DNA from: Chromatiales bacterium
GTDB lineage: Bacteria; Pseudomonadota; Gammaproteobacteria; Granulosicoccales; Granulosicoccaceae
Length of the DNA stretch: 56,632 bases
Reading direction: 5' to 3'
Assembly: GCA_020631335.1 (NCBI GenBank)
Contig: JAHDHK010000003.1
Location: 1 to 56,632 of the forward strand
How positions within the stretch are numbered: position 1 is the stretch's first letter; each line of letters starts with the position of its first letter. Below the pieces are notes generated by a model. That model saw only the letters and a program-made list of their open reading frames with translations, was not told the origin of the DNA and made no database searches. Positions 31,213-40,532 of this stretch are shown here, one piece after another. The position numbers were made by a program, and so were the translations under genes.

Positions 31213-32868
31213 TTAGCCCGACAGGTTACTCTCGTGCATTTTCCTGAGCTCCACCCGACGCACCTTCCCGGTTGTCGTCATCGGTAACTCATCAATAAAC
31301 TCGATAAGCCTGGGGTATTCATGTTTAGCAAGATGGGACTTTACAGAGTTCTGGATATCGTTGACCAGTTCCGTTGATGATTGAAAGCGATCTGCCAGCA
31401 CGATATAAGCCTTGATTACCTGGCCACGTAATTCGTCAGCAACACCGATTACCGCGCACTGAGCTACCGCCGGATGTTTCAGCAGGCAGTCTTCTACCTC
31501 CCCCGGACCGACGCGATAGCCGGCGGTAGATATTACATCGTCATCGCGACCGACAAACCAGAGATAGCCATCTTCATCGCGATAGCACAGATCGCCCAGG
31601 CCCCAGTAGTCACCCCGAAATTTTGATACGGTTGCCTCGGGCTTGTTCCAATAGCCAAGAAACATGACCGGATCATCCCTGTGTGCCGCCAGCTCTCCGA
31701 CTTCACCCGCGGGCAAAACGTTGCCGTCTTTATCCACAGGATCCACTCGATGACCGGCATATGGTTTACCCATAGAGCCGGGTTTAACTGCAAATAACGC
31801 TGAACAGTTTCCAACGATATAGTTGAATTCTGTTTGCCCGCACATTTCGTTAATTTGAATGCCGAAGGTTTCTTCAGCCCAGTGATAGACCTCTGAACCG
31901 ACGGTTTCACCTGCTGACATAATCGCGCGAAACCGGATGTTATGCTTTTTCAGCCCGTCGTATTGTCGCAGCATTTTGAGCGCAGTCGGCGGAACAAAAC
32001 CATTAGTCACGCGATATTTATCGAGCAGATGGCATACACGTTCAGGGTCAAACTTACTGGTTTCATAACCCAGGATCGGCACACCGTAAACCCACGAGGG
32101 AATCAGCGCATCCAGCAGCCCACCGGTCCACGCCCAGTCTGCGGGTGTCCAGAAAACATCATCTTTTAAAGGGAAATAGTTTTGCGATAGTTCAAACCCG
32201 GTTAGATTTCCCAATAGACACCGGTGCGCACCCAACGCGCCTTTGGGCGGCCCGGTGGTACCTGAGGTGTAAATCAGAAAAGCCGGATCATCCGCAAGCG
32301 TGGCAACCGGCTGGAAAGTCTCCTTTGCTTTAGCCAGTAGCGAAGGTAATTCATCATCGCAATTAAGCACATGCATTAGCGACGGTAATGCCGGTTTCAA
32401 ATCGTTGATAAGTTCGCAACGCGGCGTATCAGCGATCACCACAGTAGCGCTGCTATCTGCAAGTCGATAAGAGACAGCATCATCACCGAACATCACCGAC
32501 AGCGGCAGCGCGATCGCACCAAGCTTGTAGATCGCCATGTGTGCAACTCCTGCCTCGAAGCGCTGCGGCAACACAATACCCACTCGATCACCGGGCTTAA
32601 CGCCAAGTGCACACAGGGTATTCGCCAACTGGTTAGACATGGCTTCCAGTTGGCCGAAAGTGAATTGTGTTGGCTTGCCTGTATCATTTTCGCAGTACAT
32701 CGCGACACGATCAGGATGTGATTTTGCAAATCGACAAGCTGCTACCGCAATGTTGTATCTGTCCGGTACTGCCCACTGAAACTCTCTGGTCAGGGTTTCG
32801 TATTCACCGAACGGGTACTGACCGGGTTTAAAAAACGTATTCAATGCTCCACCGTGACTAAGCAGCAT
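31213..32868 (-). CDS. AMP-dependent acyl-CoA synthetase (acetyl/medium-chain)
   Basis: YTSGTTGPPKGALGAH, GQTEFNYIVGN, YWGLGDLCYRDEDGYLWFVGRDDDVISTAGYRVGPGEVE, TTTGKVRRVELR. Confidence 0.92.
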   Translation of the reverse strand: MLLSHGGALNTFFKPGQYPFGEYETLTREFQWAVPDRYNIAVAACRFAKSHPDRVAMYCENDTGKPTQFTFGQLEAMSNQLANTLCALGVKPGDRVGIVLPQRFEAGVAHMAIYKLGAIALPLSVMFGDDAVSYRLADSSATVVIADTPRCELINDLKPALPSLMHVLNCDDELPSLLAKAKETFQPVATLADDPAFLIYTSGTTGPPKGALGAHRCLLGNLTGFELSQNYFPLKDDVFWTPADWAWTGGLLDALIPSWVYGVPILGYETSKFDPERVCHLLDKYRVTNGFVPPTALKMLRQYDGLKKHNIRFRAIMSAGETVGSEVYHWAEETFGIQINEMCGQTEFNYIVGNCSALFAVKPGSMGKPYAGHRVDPVDKDGNVLPAGEVGELAAHRDDPVMFLGYWNKPEATVSKFRGDYWGLGDLCYRDEDGYLWFVGRDDDVISTAGYRVGPGEVEDCLLKHPAVAQCAVIGVADELRGQVIKAYIVLADRFQSSTELVNDIQNSVKSHLAKHEYPRLIEFIDELPMTTTGKVRRVELRKMHESNLSG

Positions 32869-32956
32869 GACACCTGCCCGATATGCTTCCGGTACCGGCC
32901 TTTAAAACGCATATGGACAGGATCAAAGGATTTGTCTGCGACCAGGCTGCCCGTGC

Positions 32957-33526
32957 CTAGGCTGCCTGTACGCCGGGTTCAGCCACAGACTTTTCCCAAT
33001 CAGGCAGAAACCTGAGAATCCTGACCTGAGCCGGCATCGTGGCATTGAACATTTTGTTATGCCAATACGTTACCTGAAACTTGTCATCGTCCTCTGGTAG
33101 CTCCTGTACTACACAGTGCAGATCGAATGTCTGATTGTATTGTCGAATAGCCAGTCTGCATTGCTGCTGCTTTACCAGCAGATCTGCCAGTTCCGACCCA
33201 ACCGCAAACGTTGCGTAAATTGCACCATCAAATTTTGCCGGGTACTGATAGTAAGCCGATTGCAAAATTTTCAACGCAGAGTCGCGACGCAACTTAGGGT
33301 CGTGCGTTTTCTTGACTACATGCTTGAACTCACTGGTGATCTCAACACAGTCAGACAATGCAATGTTAATGATCAGCGGCCCCAGATTGCGCTCGCTGAT
33401 GCTCACATAAACCCCTGCACGCATACCTTCACTGGGGCGCCCTTCATCGTTGCGCACAGCCTGTTGCCTGATCCGGCACTGCCAGCCGAGAAAGTATCTC
33501 TCTAAAGGGCTATTTATATCCGTCAT
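32957..33526 (-). CDS. Conserved hypothetical protein adjacent to glutamine-synthetase-like gene
   Basis: 189-aa ORF, short gap to the upstream 33558..34865 gene on the same strand. Confidence 0.65.
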   Translation of the reverse strand: MTDINSPLERYFLGWQCRIRQQAVRNDEGRPSEGMRAGVYVSISERNLGPLIINIALSDCVEITSEFKHVVKKTHDPKLRRDSALKILQSAYYQYPAKFDGAIYATFAVGSELADLLVKQQQCRLAIRQYNQTFDLHCVVQELPEDDDKFQVTYWHNKMFNATMPAQVRILRFLPDWEKSVAEPGVQAA

Positions 33527-33557
33527 TACCGTGTCTTTTTATTTGTTGAAGGGGTCG

Positions 33558-34865
33558 TTAACAGTCCATGGTGTTTTGACGCTCCCATTCACTCAGGTGC
33601 GCCGTATATTGACTCCATTCCTGCATTTTCAATTTGAGGTAGGCGTCGACCAGTTCGTCACCCAGCCCCTCGCGCAGTACTTTACTTTTTTCCATCAGTC
33701 GCAGCGCATCATGCAAAGTGGAAGGAAGTTGTTTTGCACCTTTCACTTTGTGTCCTTCTTCATACATATTCAGGTGTACGGGCTTACCCGGATCTTTTTT
33801 GTTGGCAATACCGTCGAGTCCTGCTGCAAGCACACCCGCCTGCATCAGATACGGATTTGCCGCACCGTCCATCAGGCGCAGCTCAAATCGACCGTCGTCA
33901 GGCACCCGAATCATGTGAGTGCGGTTATTACCGGAATAAGTCACAGCGTTAGGTGACCAGGTAGCTCCTGAAGAGGTTACCGGTGCACCAATGCGCTTGT
34001 AGCTGTTCACGGTCGGGTTGAATACTGCACACAGGGCAGTCGCACTGTCCATGACTCCACCTAAAAAGTGATACGCGGTTTGGGATAACCCCAGATCATC
34101 TTTTTTATTCAGGAACAGGTTCTTGCGACCCGCCTTGTCCCATAGTGATACATGCGCGTGACAACCATTCCCGGTTAAATTGGCAAAAGGCTTGGGCATA
34201 AAAGTCGCGCGCATTTCGTGATTTTCTGCAATGGTTTTTACCATGTACTTAAAAAACACATGCCGATCGGCAGTTTTCAACGCATCGTCATAATCCCAGT
34301 TCATCTCAAACTGACCGTTCGCATCTTCATGGTCGTTCTGATACGGACCCCAGCCCAGTTCAATCATGGCATCGCAGATTTCACTCACTACGGGATAGCG
34401 GCGCATAAGTGCCTGCTGGTCGTAACACGGTTTGGCCTGAGTATCATCAGCGTCGTAGATTGCCGAGCCCGACTTATTGATCAAAAAGTACTCACACTCA
34501 ACGCCGGTTTTCATCCGGTAGCCAAGCTTTTGGGCCTTCTCGAGTTGTCGCTTCAAAGCAACCCTGGGTGACGCCTCGACCTCGGCACCATCCATCCACA
34601 AGTCAGCTGCCACCCAGGCGACTTCAGGTTTCCAGGGCAGCTGAATGGCGCTGTCAGCATCAGGAATAGCAAACATATCCGGATGGGCAGGCGTCATATC
34701 CAGATACGATGCGAACCCGGCAAAACCCGCCCCCTCTGTCTGCATATCTTTGATCGCACGTGTCGGCACCAGCTTTGCGCGTAACACACCAAACAGATCG
34801 ACAAAGCTGATTAAAAAGTACTTTACCTTTTTCGTTTTAGCCCATTTTTCAAGATCTTTTGACAC
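33558..34865 (-). CDS. glnT: Type III glutamate-ammonia ligase-like (GlnT / gamma-glutamylmethylamide synthetase candidate)
   Basis: 435 aa; GVECEYFLI, GPYQNDHEDANGQFEMNW, GNGCHAHVSLWD, NPTVNSYKRIGAPVTSSGATWSPN, RFELRLMDGAANPYLMQAG. Confidence 0.85.
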   Translation of the reverse strand: MSKDLEKWAKTKKVKYFLISFVDLFGVLRAKLVPTRAIKDMQTEGAGFAGFASYLDMTPAHPDMFAIPDADSAIQLPWKPEVAWVAADLWMDGAEVEASPRVALKRQLEKAQKLGYRMKTGVECEYFLINKSGSAIYDADDTQAKPCYDQQALMRRYPVVSEICDAMIELGWGPYQNDHEDANGQFEMNWDYDDALKTADRHVFFKYMVKTIAENHEMRATFMPKPFANLTGNGCHAHVSLWDKAGRKNLFLNKKDDLGLSQTAYHFLGGVMDSATALCAVFNPTVNSYKRIGAPVTSSGATWSPNAVTYSGNNRTHMIRVPDDGRFELRLMDGAANPYLMQAGVLAAGLDGIANKKDPGKPVHLNMYEEGHKVKGAKQLPSTLHDALRLMEKSKVLREGLGDELVDAYLKLKMQEWSQYTAHLSEWERQNTMDC

Positions 34866-34934
34866 AGCTCTCTCCCAGATAAAGTCAGCTGGAATGCTCA
34901 GCTAACCGGTATACGATTTTTGAGATGACAGATA

Positions 34935-34962
34935 CAAAAAAGGCCCCGACAACCGGGGCCTT
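34935..34962 (-). terminator. Rho-independent terminator (minus strand) downstream of the amt/62-aa gene pair
   Basis: Minus strand AAGGCCCCG-GTTGT-CGGGGCCTT followed by a T-tract. Confidence 0.88.
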
Positions 34963-35014
34963 AGTGCAATTAACGCGTCGTTAGCAGCCGATTCATAACC
35001 AAACCGGCTGTGGT

Positions 35015-35203
35015 TTAGTCGCGGAAACCCCGGCGTCGTGCCACCTTCGAGCCCACACGAATTTCGTGGAAAATACTCGAGACGACAACAATAACCAGTA
35101 CCGCACACATGGCCCAGAAGATACCTTTCAATGTCCCCTGGTTGGCAGCGAAGGTAAAAATGGCCGCTGCGCCATCAAACGTTTCAACAGGACTTGCGTT
35201 CAT
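35015..35203 (-). CDS. 62-aa single-TM protein, apparently translationally coupled to amt
   Basis: Amt stop TAG, 3 nt, then ATG; AGGAG inside the end of amt; MNASPVETFDGAAAIFTFAANQGTLKGIFWAMCAVLVIVVVSSIFHEIRVGSKVARRRGFRD; followed by terminator. Confidence 0.75.
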   Translation of the reverse strand: MNASPVETFDGAAAIFTFAANQGTLKGIFWAMCAVLVIVVVSSIFHEIRVGSKVARRRGFRD

Positions 35204-35206
35204 TTT

Positions 35207-36706
35207 CTACGGTCTCCTGGTAGGTGGACGATTGCGCGGACGATCCAGACCTTCCGGACGCTCGTCCAGAATCTGTTCACGTCTCGGCGGAGGTGGCTCG
35301 CGACGAGGTGGTGGATCGCGATCGAAGTCAGGGCGTCCGCGACCACGTGGCTCGTAGTTCGCCGGTGCCTCTTCCCAGATAGCAAATTCCGGGTAGGCCT
35401 GCGAAGGAATTTCTGCAGGGTCCATTCCGAGGATCTCAACTTCATTGCGCACACGCAGCAAGCCGAATATTCGCAGAATATACCCGAGGATGATTGCCGG
35501 AATGAAACCCAGCCCTGCCATTACCAGTGCACCCTTCGCCTGGCCAGCCAGACTGATTGCCGGGATATCTCCTACGCCGGGGTAGCCCGCACAGAAAATA
35601 CCTACTGCCAGCAGACCCCAGACACCACACACCCCGTGCACAGCAAACGCACTGACTGCGTCATCGATGCCCATTTTCTCAACAAGTTTTGCTGAAACCG
35701 GAATCAGACAGCCGCCGGCAAAACCAATCAGGAATGCAAGTGGCGGGTAGAACAAGTCGATACCGGCGGCGACCGAAAAGATACCGCCAAGTGCGCCGGA
35801 CATCATCCAGAACGGGTCTCTGGTGAGGAAGTAGGCGCCGATGATTCCACCAGCCATGCCCATCAGTGTGTTAAAGACAAACGCAGACAGGTTTGACGGC
35901 ACACCATAGATGTTTACCCAGTTACCGGCGGGATCGTAAATCAAACAACCGCCAAGGAAGCCGAAGAAGCCGATGATTATCAACATAAGGCCGGTCACTG
36001 TCAGTGGCATGTTGTGGCCACGCAGATCATTGGCCGAGCCGTCAGCATTGTACTTGCCAATTCTGGGCCCTAACGGAATCAGAATACCCAGGGCAAAGAA
36101 GCCGGCGATGGTGTGTACCACACCTGCGGCAGCAACATCACGATAACCCCACTCCAGTACCATCCAGCCGGCAGGGCTCCAGCCCCAGGCAGCACCGAGA
36201 ATCCAAAGCACTGAACCCAGCACCACAGCGGTGATAATGAAGGCGCTGAGTTTTATTCTTTCGATAACCGCGCCGGAGTAGATAGAAGCAGTGGTGCAGG
36301 CAAAAAGCGTAAACGCCGCCCAGAACACGCCGGAAGCCTGATCCTGAAGATTTGGCCCCATGTTTTCAGACCATGGCAATGCCGCCAGCGGGTAGTCGCC
36401 GGTGGTATCCCATGCTCCCATCAGATCAATCGAACCGTCAGCGGCGAAAGGCCAGCTGTAGCCCGCCATGTAGATCCACCAGCCAAAGGCAAAGAATGTC
36501 GGGATCATAAAGGCGAAGGCGAGGATATTCTTGGTGCCTGACGCCAGCGCATTTTTGGCGCGGGACGCGCCCATTTCATAGGCAAGAAAGCCCGCGTGAA
36601 TGGCAATCATCAGGCCGGTGCACCACCAGTAATAAATCTCCAGATTTATGGTGGTATGCCCGGCAAGCGCTGCGTCAATCGCCGCTTGCACTGCTTCTTC
36701 GTTCAT
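35207..36706 (-). CDS. amt: Ammonium/methylammonium transporter (Amt family) with Pro/Arg-rich C-terminal tail
   Basis: 499 aa; twin-His motifs VVHTIAG and AVHGVCGVWG; C-terminal RGRGRPDFDRDPPPRREPPPPRREQILDERPEG... Confidence 0.92.
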   Translation of the reverse strand: MNEEAVQAAIDAALAGHTTINLEIYYWWCTGLMIAIHAGFLAYEMGASRAKNALASGTKNILAFAFMIPTFFAFGWWIYMAGYSWPFAADGSIDLMGAWDTTGDYPLAALPWSENMGPNLQDQASGVFWAAFTLFACTTASIYSGAVIERIKLSAFIITAVVLGSVLWILGAAWGWSPAGWMVLEWGYRDVAAAGVVHTIAGFFALGILIPLGPRIGKYNADGSANDLRGHNMPLTVTGLMLIIIGFFGFLGGCLIYDPAGNWVNIYGVPSNLSAFVFNTLMGMAGGIIGAYFLTRDPFWMMSGALGGIFSVAAGIDLFYPPLAFLIGFAGGCLIPVSAKLVEKMGIDDAVSAFAVHGVCGVWGLLAVGIFCAGYPGVGDIPAISLAGQAKGALVMAGLGFIPAIILGYILRIFGLLRVRNEVEILGMDPAEIPSQAYPEFAIWEEAPANYEPRGRGRPDFDRDPPPRREPPPPRREQILDERPEGLDRPRNRPPTRRP

Positions 36707-36870
36707 TCAACTCCCCCTGGTTGTGCGTGCCGTAAAGCATGCGGTGATGGCGCGTTTCAGACCAACTGTGTACCAGTTTCGGTCCCGCACACGTTCTGAT
36801 TTTCCGGCGCAAAACCGCGCCACACGAAGGTCGGTAGTATTTATTAGTGGGCCAAAATTATCAAGCGATA

Positions 36871-36890
36871 GTGCCGGCTAATACCGGCAC
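36871..36890. other. Intergenic hairpin GTGCCGG-CTAATA-CCGGCAC
   Basis: Perfect 7-bp inverted repeat between the 128-aa ORF and amt; no clear T-tract. Confidence 0.4.
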
Positions 36891-36909
36891 TTCGCAGATA
36901 GAACGCAGG

Positions 36910-37296
36910 CTAGAACTTGGAGTACGCCTTGTTCAGCTCCACCATGGGATGGTTAGGTGACATCTGGAATTTAATCAGCAGTTCACGCGCGATCATATCG
37001 CGATCCTGCTGATTGTCCGGTAACGCCATCTCCTCAGGGACGGTAACCCAGCCGTTGATATTGCGATCAAACACGGCAGCCCGGCTGTCTTCATACCCCA
37101 TATGCACGTCTTCAAGCCAGTTGAGATCTTTCCAGCCCATGGTTTCCATGTATTTGGAAAGGAACGGCGTGATGCGGGAATAATCGGGCACCAGATTAAC
37201 GTCGTAGCGATACCCGATGTGCTGACCGATGGTTTTCTCGCGCTCGGAATCCAGACCATCAGTATTGATGAAATGATCGATATCGTTTTCAGCCAT
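36910..37296 (-). CDS. Small conserved hypothetical protein between mgsC-like gene and amt
   Basis: 128-aa ORF starting 11 nt after the mgsC-like stop; soluble, acidic; IGYRYDVNLVPDYSRITPFLSKYMETMGW. Confidence 0.7.
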   Translation of the reverse strand: MAENDIDHFINTDGLDSEREKTIGQHIGYRYDVNLVPDYSRITPFLSKYMETMGWKDLNWLEDVHMGYEDSRAAVFDRNINGWVTVPEEMALPDNQQDRDMIARELLIKFQMSPNHPMVELNKAYSKF

Positions 37297-37306
37297 GATG
37301 GTCTCC

Positions 37307-38641
37307 TTAGTAACGAGTCATGTCGGGACGACCGACAGTGTGTTGTGAACCGGCCAGTGGCACCTGCGCAAGCGCTGATGCTTCCATGGTCAGGGCAGCC
37401 AGATCTTCAGGCTCAAGGGAATGCATGTAAGTCTTACCACATGCCCGTGCAAGCAGCTGTGCTTCGATAGTTAATGTGTGCAGGAAGTTGTACACGCGCT
37501 CTGCTGCTGCATCGGGATCGAGTCGCGCACGGAGTTTGGGATCCTGTGTGGCAACCCCCACCGGACAGCGACCGGTATGGCAGTGGTAACAGTAACCGGC
37601 TTCGACGCCCATCTCGGTTGGAAAGTCTGCTTCGGGGATATCCTTGTTACAGTTGAGTGCCATCAGCGAAGAGTGACCGATAGCAACAGCATCTGCGCCT
37701 AGAGCAATCGCTTTGGCGAGATCACCACCGTTGCGGATACCACCGGCGTAAACCAGCGATACATCACCGGATTTGCCGACGTCATCGAGTGCTTTACGTG
37801 CCTGACGAATCGCGGCAATACCCGGCACACCGGTTTCCTCTGTGGCAATGTGTGGCCCGGCACCGGTACCACCTTCCATCCCGTCGATGTAAATGACATC
37901 GGGGTCGGTCTTCGCGGCCATTCGAACATCGTCATACACGCGTGCCGCACCCAGCTTAAGCTGAATCGGAATTTCCCAGTTAGTGGCCTCCCGGATTTCC
38001 TGAATTTTCAGCGCCAGGTCATCCGGCCCAAGCCAATCAGGATGGCGTGCCGGTGAACGCTGATCGATACCGGCAGGCAGCGAGCGCATTTCAGCGACCT
38101 GATCGGTGACCTTCTGCCCCATTAGGTGACCACCGAGGCCCACTTTACAGCCCTGTCCGATGAAGAACTCACAGGCATCGGCCAGACGAAGGTGGTGAGG
38201 ATTAAACCCGTAACGCGATTGAATGCACTGATAAAACCATTTTTCCGAATAACGCCGCTCATCGGGAATCATTCCACCTTCACCGGAACAGGTCGCCGTG
38301 CCGGCCATCGTGGCACCACGCGCCAGTGCAGTCTTCGCTTCATAGCTCAGCGCACCAAAACTCATTCCGGTGATGTATACAGGGATATCCAGTTCGAGCG
38401 GACGTTTTGCCCGCGGGCCCAGCACTGTTTTGGTGATACATTTTTCACGATACCCTTCGATCACGAATCGAGTCAGGGTACCGGGCAGAAAGGTAAGGTC
38501 ATCCCAGGACGGTATCTTTTTGAACAGCGAAAAACCGCGCATACGATAGCGGCCGAGTTCCGCTTTGATATGAATGTCATCTATGACATTCGGCGGAAAC
38601 ATAAAACTCTTACCGATTACATCTTTATTTCGTTCAGTCAT
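37307..38641 (-). CDS. mgsC: FMN-binding glutamate-synthase-family protein (N-methylglutamate synthase subunit C / GlxD-like)
   Basis: 444 aa; VYITGMSFGALSYEAKTALARGA, EGGTGAGPHIATEETGVPG, CYHCHTGRCPVGVATQDP. Confidence 0.88.
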   Translation of the reverse strand: MTERNKDVIGKSFMFPPNVIDDIHIKAELGRYRMRGFSLFKKIPSWDDLTFLPGTLTRFVIEGYREKCITKTVLGPRAKRPLELDIPVYITGMSFGALSYEAKTALARGATMAGTATCSGEGGMIPDERRYSEKWFYQCIQSRYGFNPHHLRLADACEFFIGQGCKVGLGGHLMGQKVTDQVAEMRSLPAGIDQRSPARHPDWLGPDDLALKIQEIREATNWEIPIQLKLGAARVYDDVRMAAKTDPDVIYIDGMEGGTGAGPHIATEETGVPGIAAIRQARKALDDVGKSGDVSLVYAGGIRNGGDLAKAIALGADAVAIGHSSLMALNCNKDIPEADFPTEMGVEAGYCYHCHTGRCPVGVATQDPKLRARLDPDAAAERVYNFLHTLTIEAQLLARACGKTYMHSLEPEDLAALTMEASALAQVPLAGSQHTVGRPDMTRY

Positions 38642-38664
38642 TATCTGTCCTCAACGTGTGCCGC

Positions 38665-39510
38665 TTACAGCACAAGTTTCTTTTCGGAAGGCTCGAGATT
38701 GTCGTAGTTCCACAATTGCTTGCCGGCTACGATCTTGGTCAGGTTCTTAACGCCATTGGGTGCTTTCATTCCATAAAGCGCCAGCTTGGTTTCAAGCCAT
38801 TGAGCCTCTACATCGTTGATTTCACCCTCGACTGCATCAACGCCGAGATCTTCAATCTTGCCGCCGACATAGATAGTGCCGTCATACATGGAGTCACCCA
38901 GGTTTTTACCGGCATCTCCTAGAATAATCATTCGGCCGCGCTGCATCATAAAGCCGGAAAACGCCCCTGCCCTGCCACCAACGATAATGGTGCCGCCTTT
39001 CTGATCGATACCGGTGCGAGACCCGACATCACCTTTACAGACCAGGTCACCGCCACGCATCGCAGCGCCGAAAGTAGAACCCGCATTTTTCTCGATCACA
39101 ATCGTGCCGGACATCATGTTTTCTGCGCATGACCAGCCGACGCGACCGGTGATATGGATATTAGGACCGTCGACAAGCCCACAGCCGAAGTAACCGAGAC
39201 TGCCTTCAAACTTCAGGTTCAGACGATTGAGAATACCGACACCTAAAGAATGTTTTGCACTGGGATTTTTGATGGTGATGGTGCCGTGACCCTCTTTCAT
39301 CAATTCGCGAATCTTAAGATTGATATCGCTGATTTCCATTGCAGCCGCATCGAACTCGGCCTCTTTGGCAAAGTCGACATCAATGGCATACGGATAGGTA
39401 AAGTTTTCATCTGCACTTGGAGAAAAGAAAACCTGCTGCGTACGTCCGGATAACTGCTCGGTGTGCATTCCGAGCTTATGTGACTCGTGGTCGGTATTTA
39501 GCTCTGCCAT
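38665..39510 (-). CDS. mgsB: GXGXG-domain protein (N-methylglutamate synthase subunit B / GlxC-like)
   Basis: 281 aa with repeated G-rich beta-helix of GltB C-terminus (GYFGCGLVDGPNIHITGRVGWSCAENMMSGTIVIEKNAG..); overlaps mgsA end. Confidence 0.85.
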   Translation of the reverse strand: MAELNTDHESHKLGMHTEQLSGRTQQVFFSPSADENFTYPYAIDVDFAKEAEFDAAAMEISDINLKIRELMKEGHGTITIKNPSAKHSLGVGILNRLNLKFEGSLGYFGCGLVDGPNIHITGRVGWSCAENMMSGTIVIEKNAGSTFGAAMRGGDLVCKGDVGSRTGIDQKGGTIIVGGRAGAFSGFMMQRGRMIILGDAGKNLGDSMYDGTIYVGGKIEDLGVDAVEGEINDVEAQWLETKLALYGMKAPNGVKNLTKIVAGKQLWNYDNLEPSEKKLVL

Positions 39511-40433
39511 ACCCGTACCTCCCCTTCGTAAGGATCAAATGTGTCTATTTCATGTGGGAATATGCTGCGTATCGCGACTTCTTCAGAAGCCAGTGCAATT
39601 AAATCGTCACTTTCATAAAGCACCATTGGCTTGGCCGCCATGACGTCTTTTGCCATACCCAGTGAATCTGCAGTGGCAACCAGGTAGGTGAATACACCAT
39701 CCAGCTCATCCACTGACCGGCTCATGGCCGTATGAAGATCATCGCCTCTTTCTATACGATTAGCGATGTACACTGCGATCAGTTCAGAGTCGCAGTCAGA
39801 CATGAATCGATGTCCCCGCCGTTCAAGATCGCGGCGGTTGGTCCAGTAATTGGTGAGCTGACCATTGTGGACAACCGAGACGTCATTAAACGGATAAGCC
39901 CAGTACGGATGCGCAGAGCGTATATCAACGTCTGATTCAGTCGCCATACGCGTATGACCGATCGCATGGGTGCCGTCAAATCCACTGAGGCTGTACTGAT
40001 TGGAAACTACGGTCGCGTCTCCCAGGTCCTTGATCAGCTCCAATGCATGGCCGATGGACAGCACCTCTACACCATCGACGTCTTCAACATAGTCGATAAC
40101 ACGCTTGAGATCGCCATCAAAGGCAATCCTGTAGCGCAGGGCATATTCGGTGGCCTGCTCCTTTGACGTAATGCTGACCCCCATCTCTTCGAGACGCGAG
40201 TCCACAGTTGCCTGACGATCTTTGATCGCATGCTGTATGTCAAAGCCAGTCGCGAGGTCTTCCTGCTCAGCCACCTTAAAGCGCATGACATAGTCCTGGT
40301 TTTTGCCAGAACCATACAGAGCAAAACCGGTCGAGTCCGGGCCTCTGTGTTTTAGTGCCTGCAACATCGATGTCATTTGTGAACCGATATCAGCACTGTT
40401 ACCACGATGTATTAGTCCGGCGATGCCGCACAT
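39498..40433 (-). CDS. mgsA: Class II glutamine amidotransferase (N-methylglutamate synthase subunit A / GlxB-like)
   Basis: True start at 40433 exposes catalytic MCGIAGLIHRG; GHTRMATESDVDIRSAHPYW; VVHNGQLTNY. Confidence 0.87.
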   Translation of the reverse strand: MCGIAGLIHRGNSADIGSQMTSMLQALKHRGPDSTGFALYGSGKNQDYVMRFKVAEQEDLATGFDIQHAIKDRQATVDSRLEEMGVSITSKEQATEYALRYRIAFDGDLKRVIDYVEDVDGVEVLSIGHALELIKDLGDATVVSNQYSLSGFDGTHAIGHTRMATESDVDIRSAHPYWAYPFNDVSVVHNGQLTNYWTNRRDLERRGHRFMSDCDSELIAVYIANRIERGDDLHTAMSRSVDELDGVFTYLVATADSLGMAKDVMAAKPMVLYESDDLIALASEEVAIRSIFPHEIDTFDPYEGEVRVWQS

Positions 40434-40451
40434 GGCATACCCCCTTTCATG

Positions 40452-40492
40452 TAAAAAAAACCAGAAAACGCCGGTGTATTTCGACACCGGCG
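40452..40492 (-). terminator. Rho-independent terminator/attenuator between GS-like gene and mgsA
   Basis: Minus strand CGCCGGTGT-CGAAAT-ACACCGGCG then TTTTCTGGTTTTTTTT. Confidence 0.85.
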
Positions 40493-40532
40493 GTTCGTTC
40501 AAAGCATCTACTGCTTTATGGCATCAACCAGG

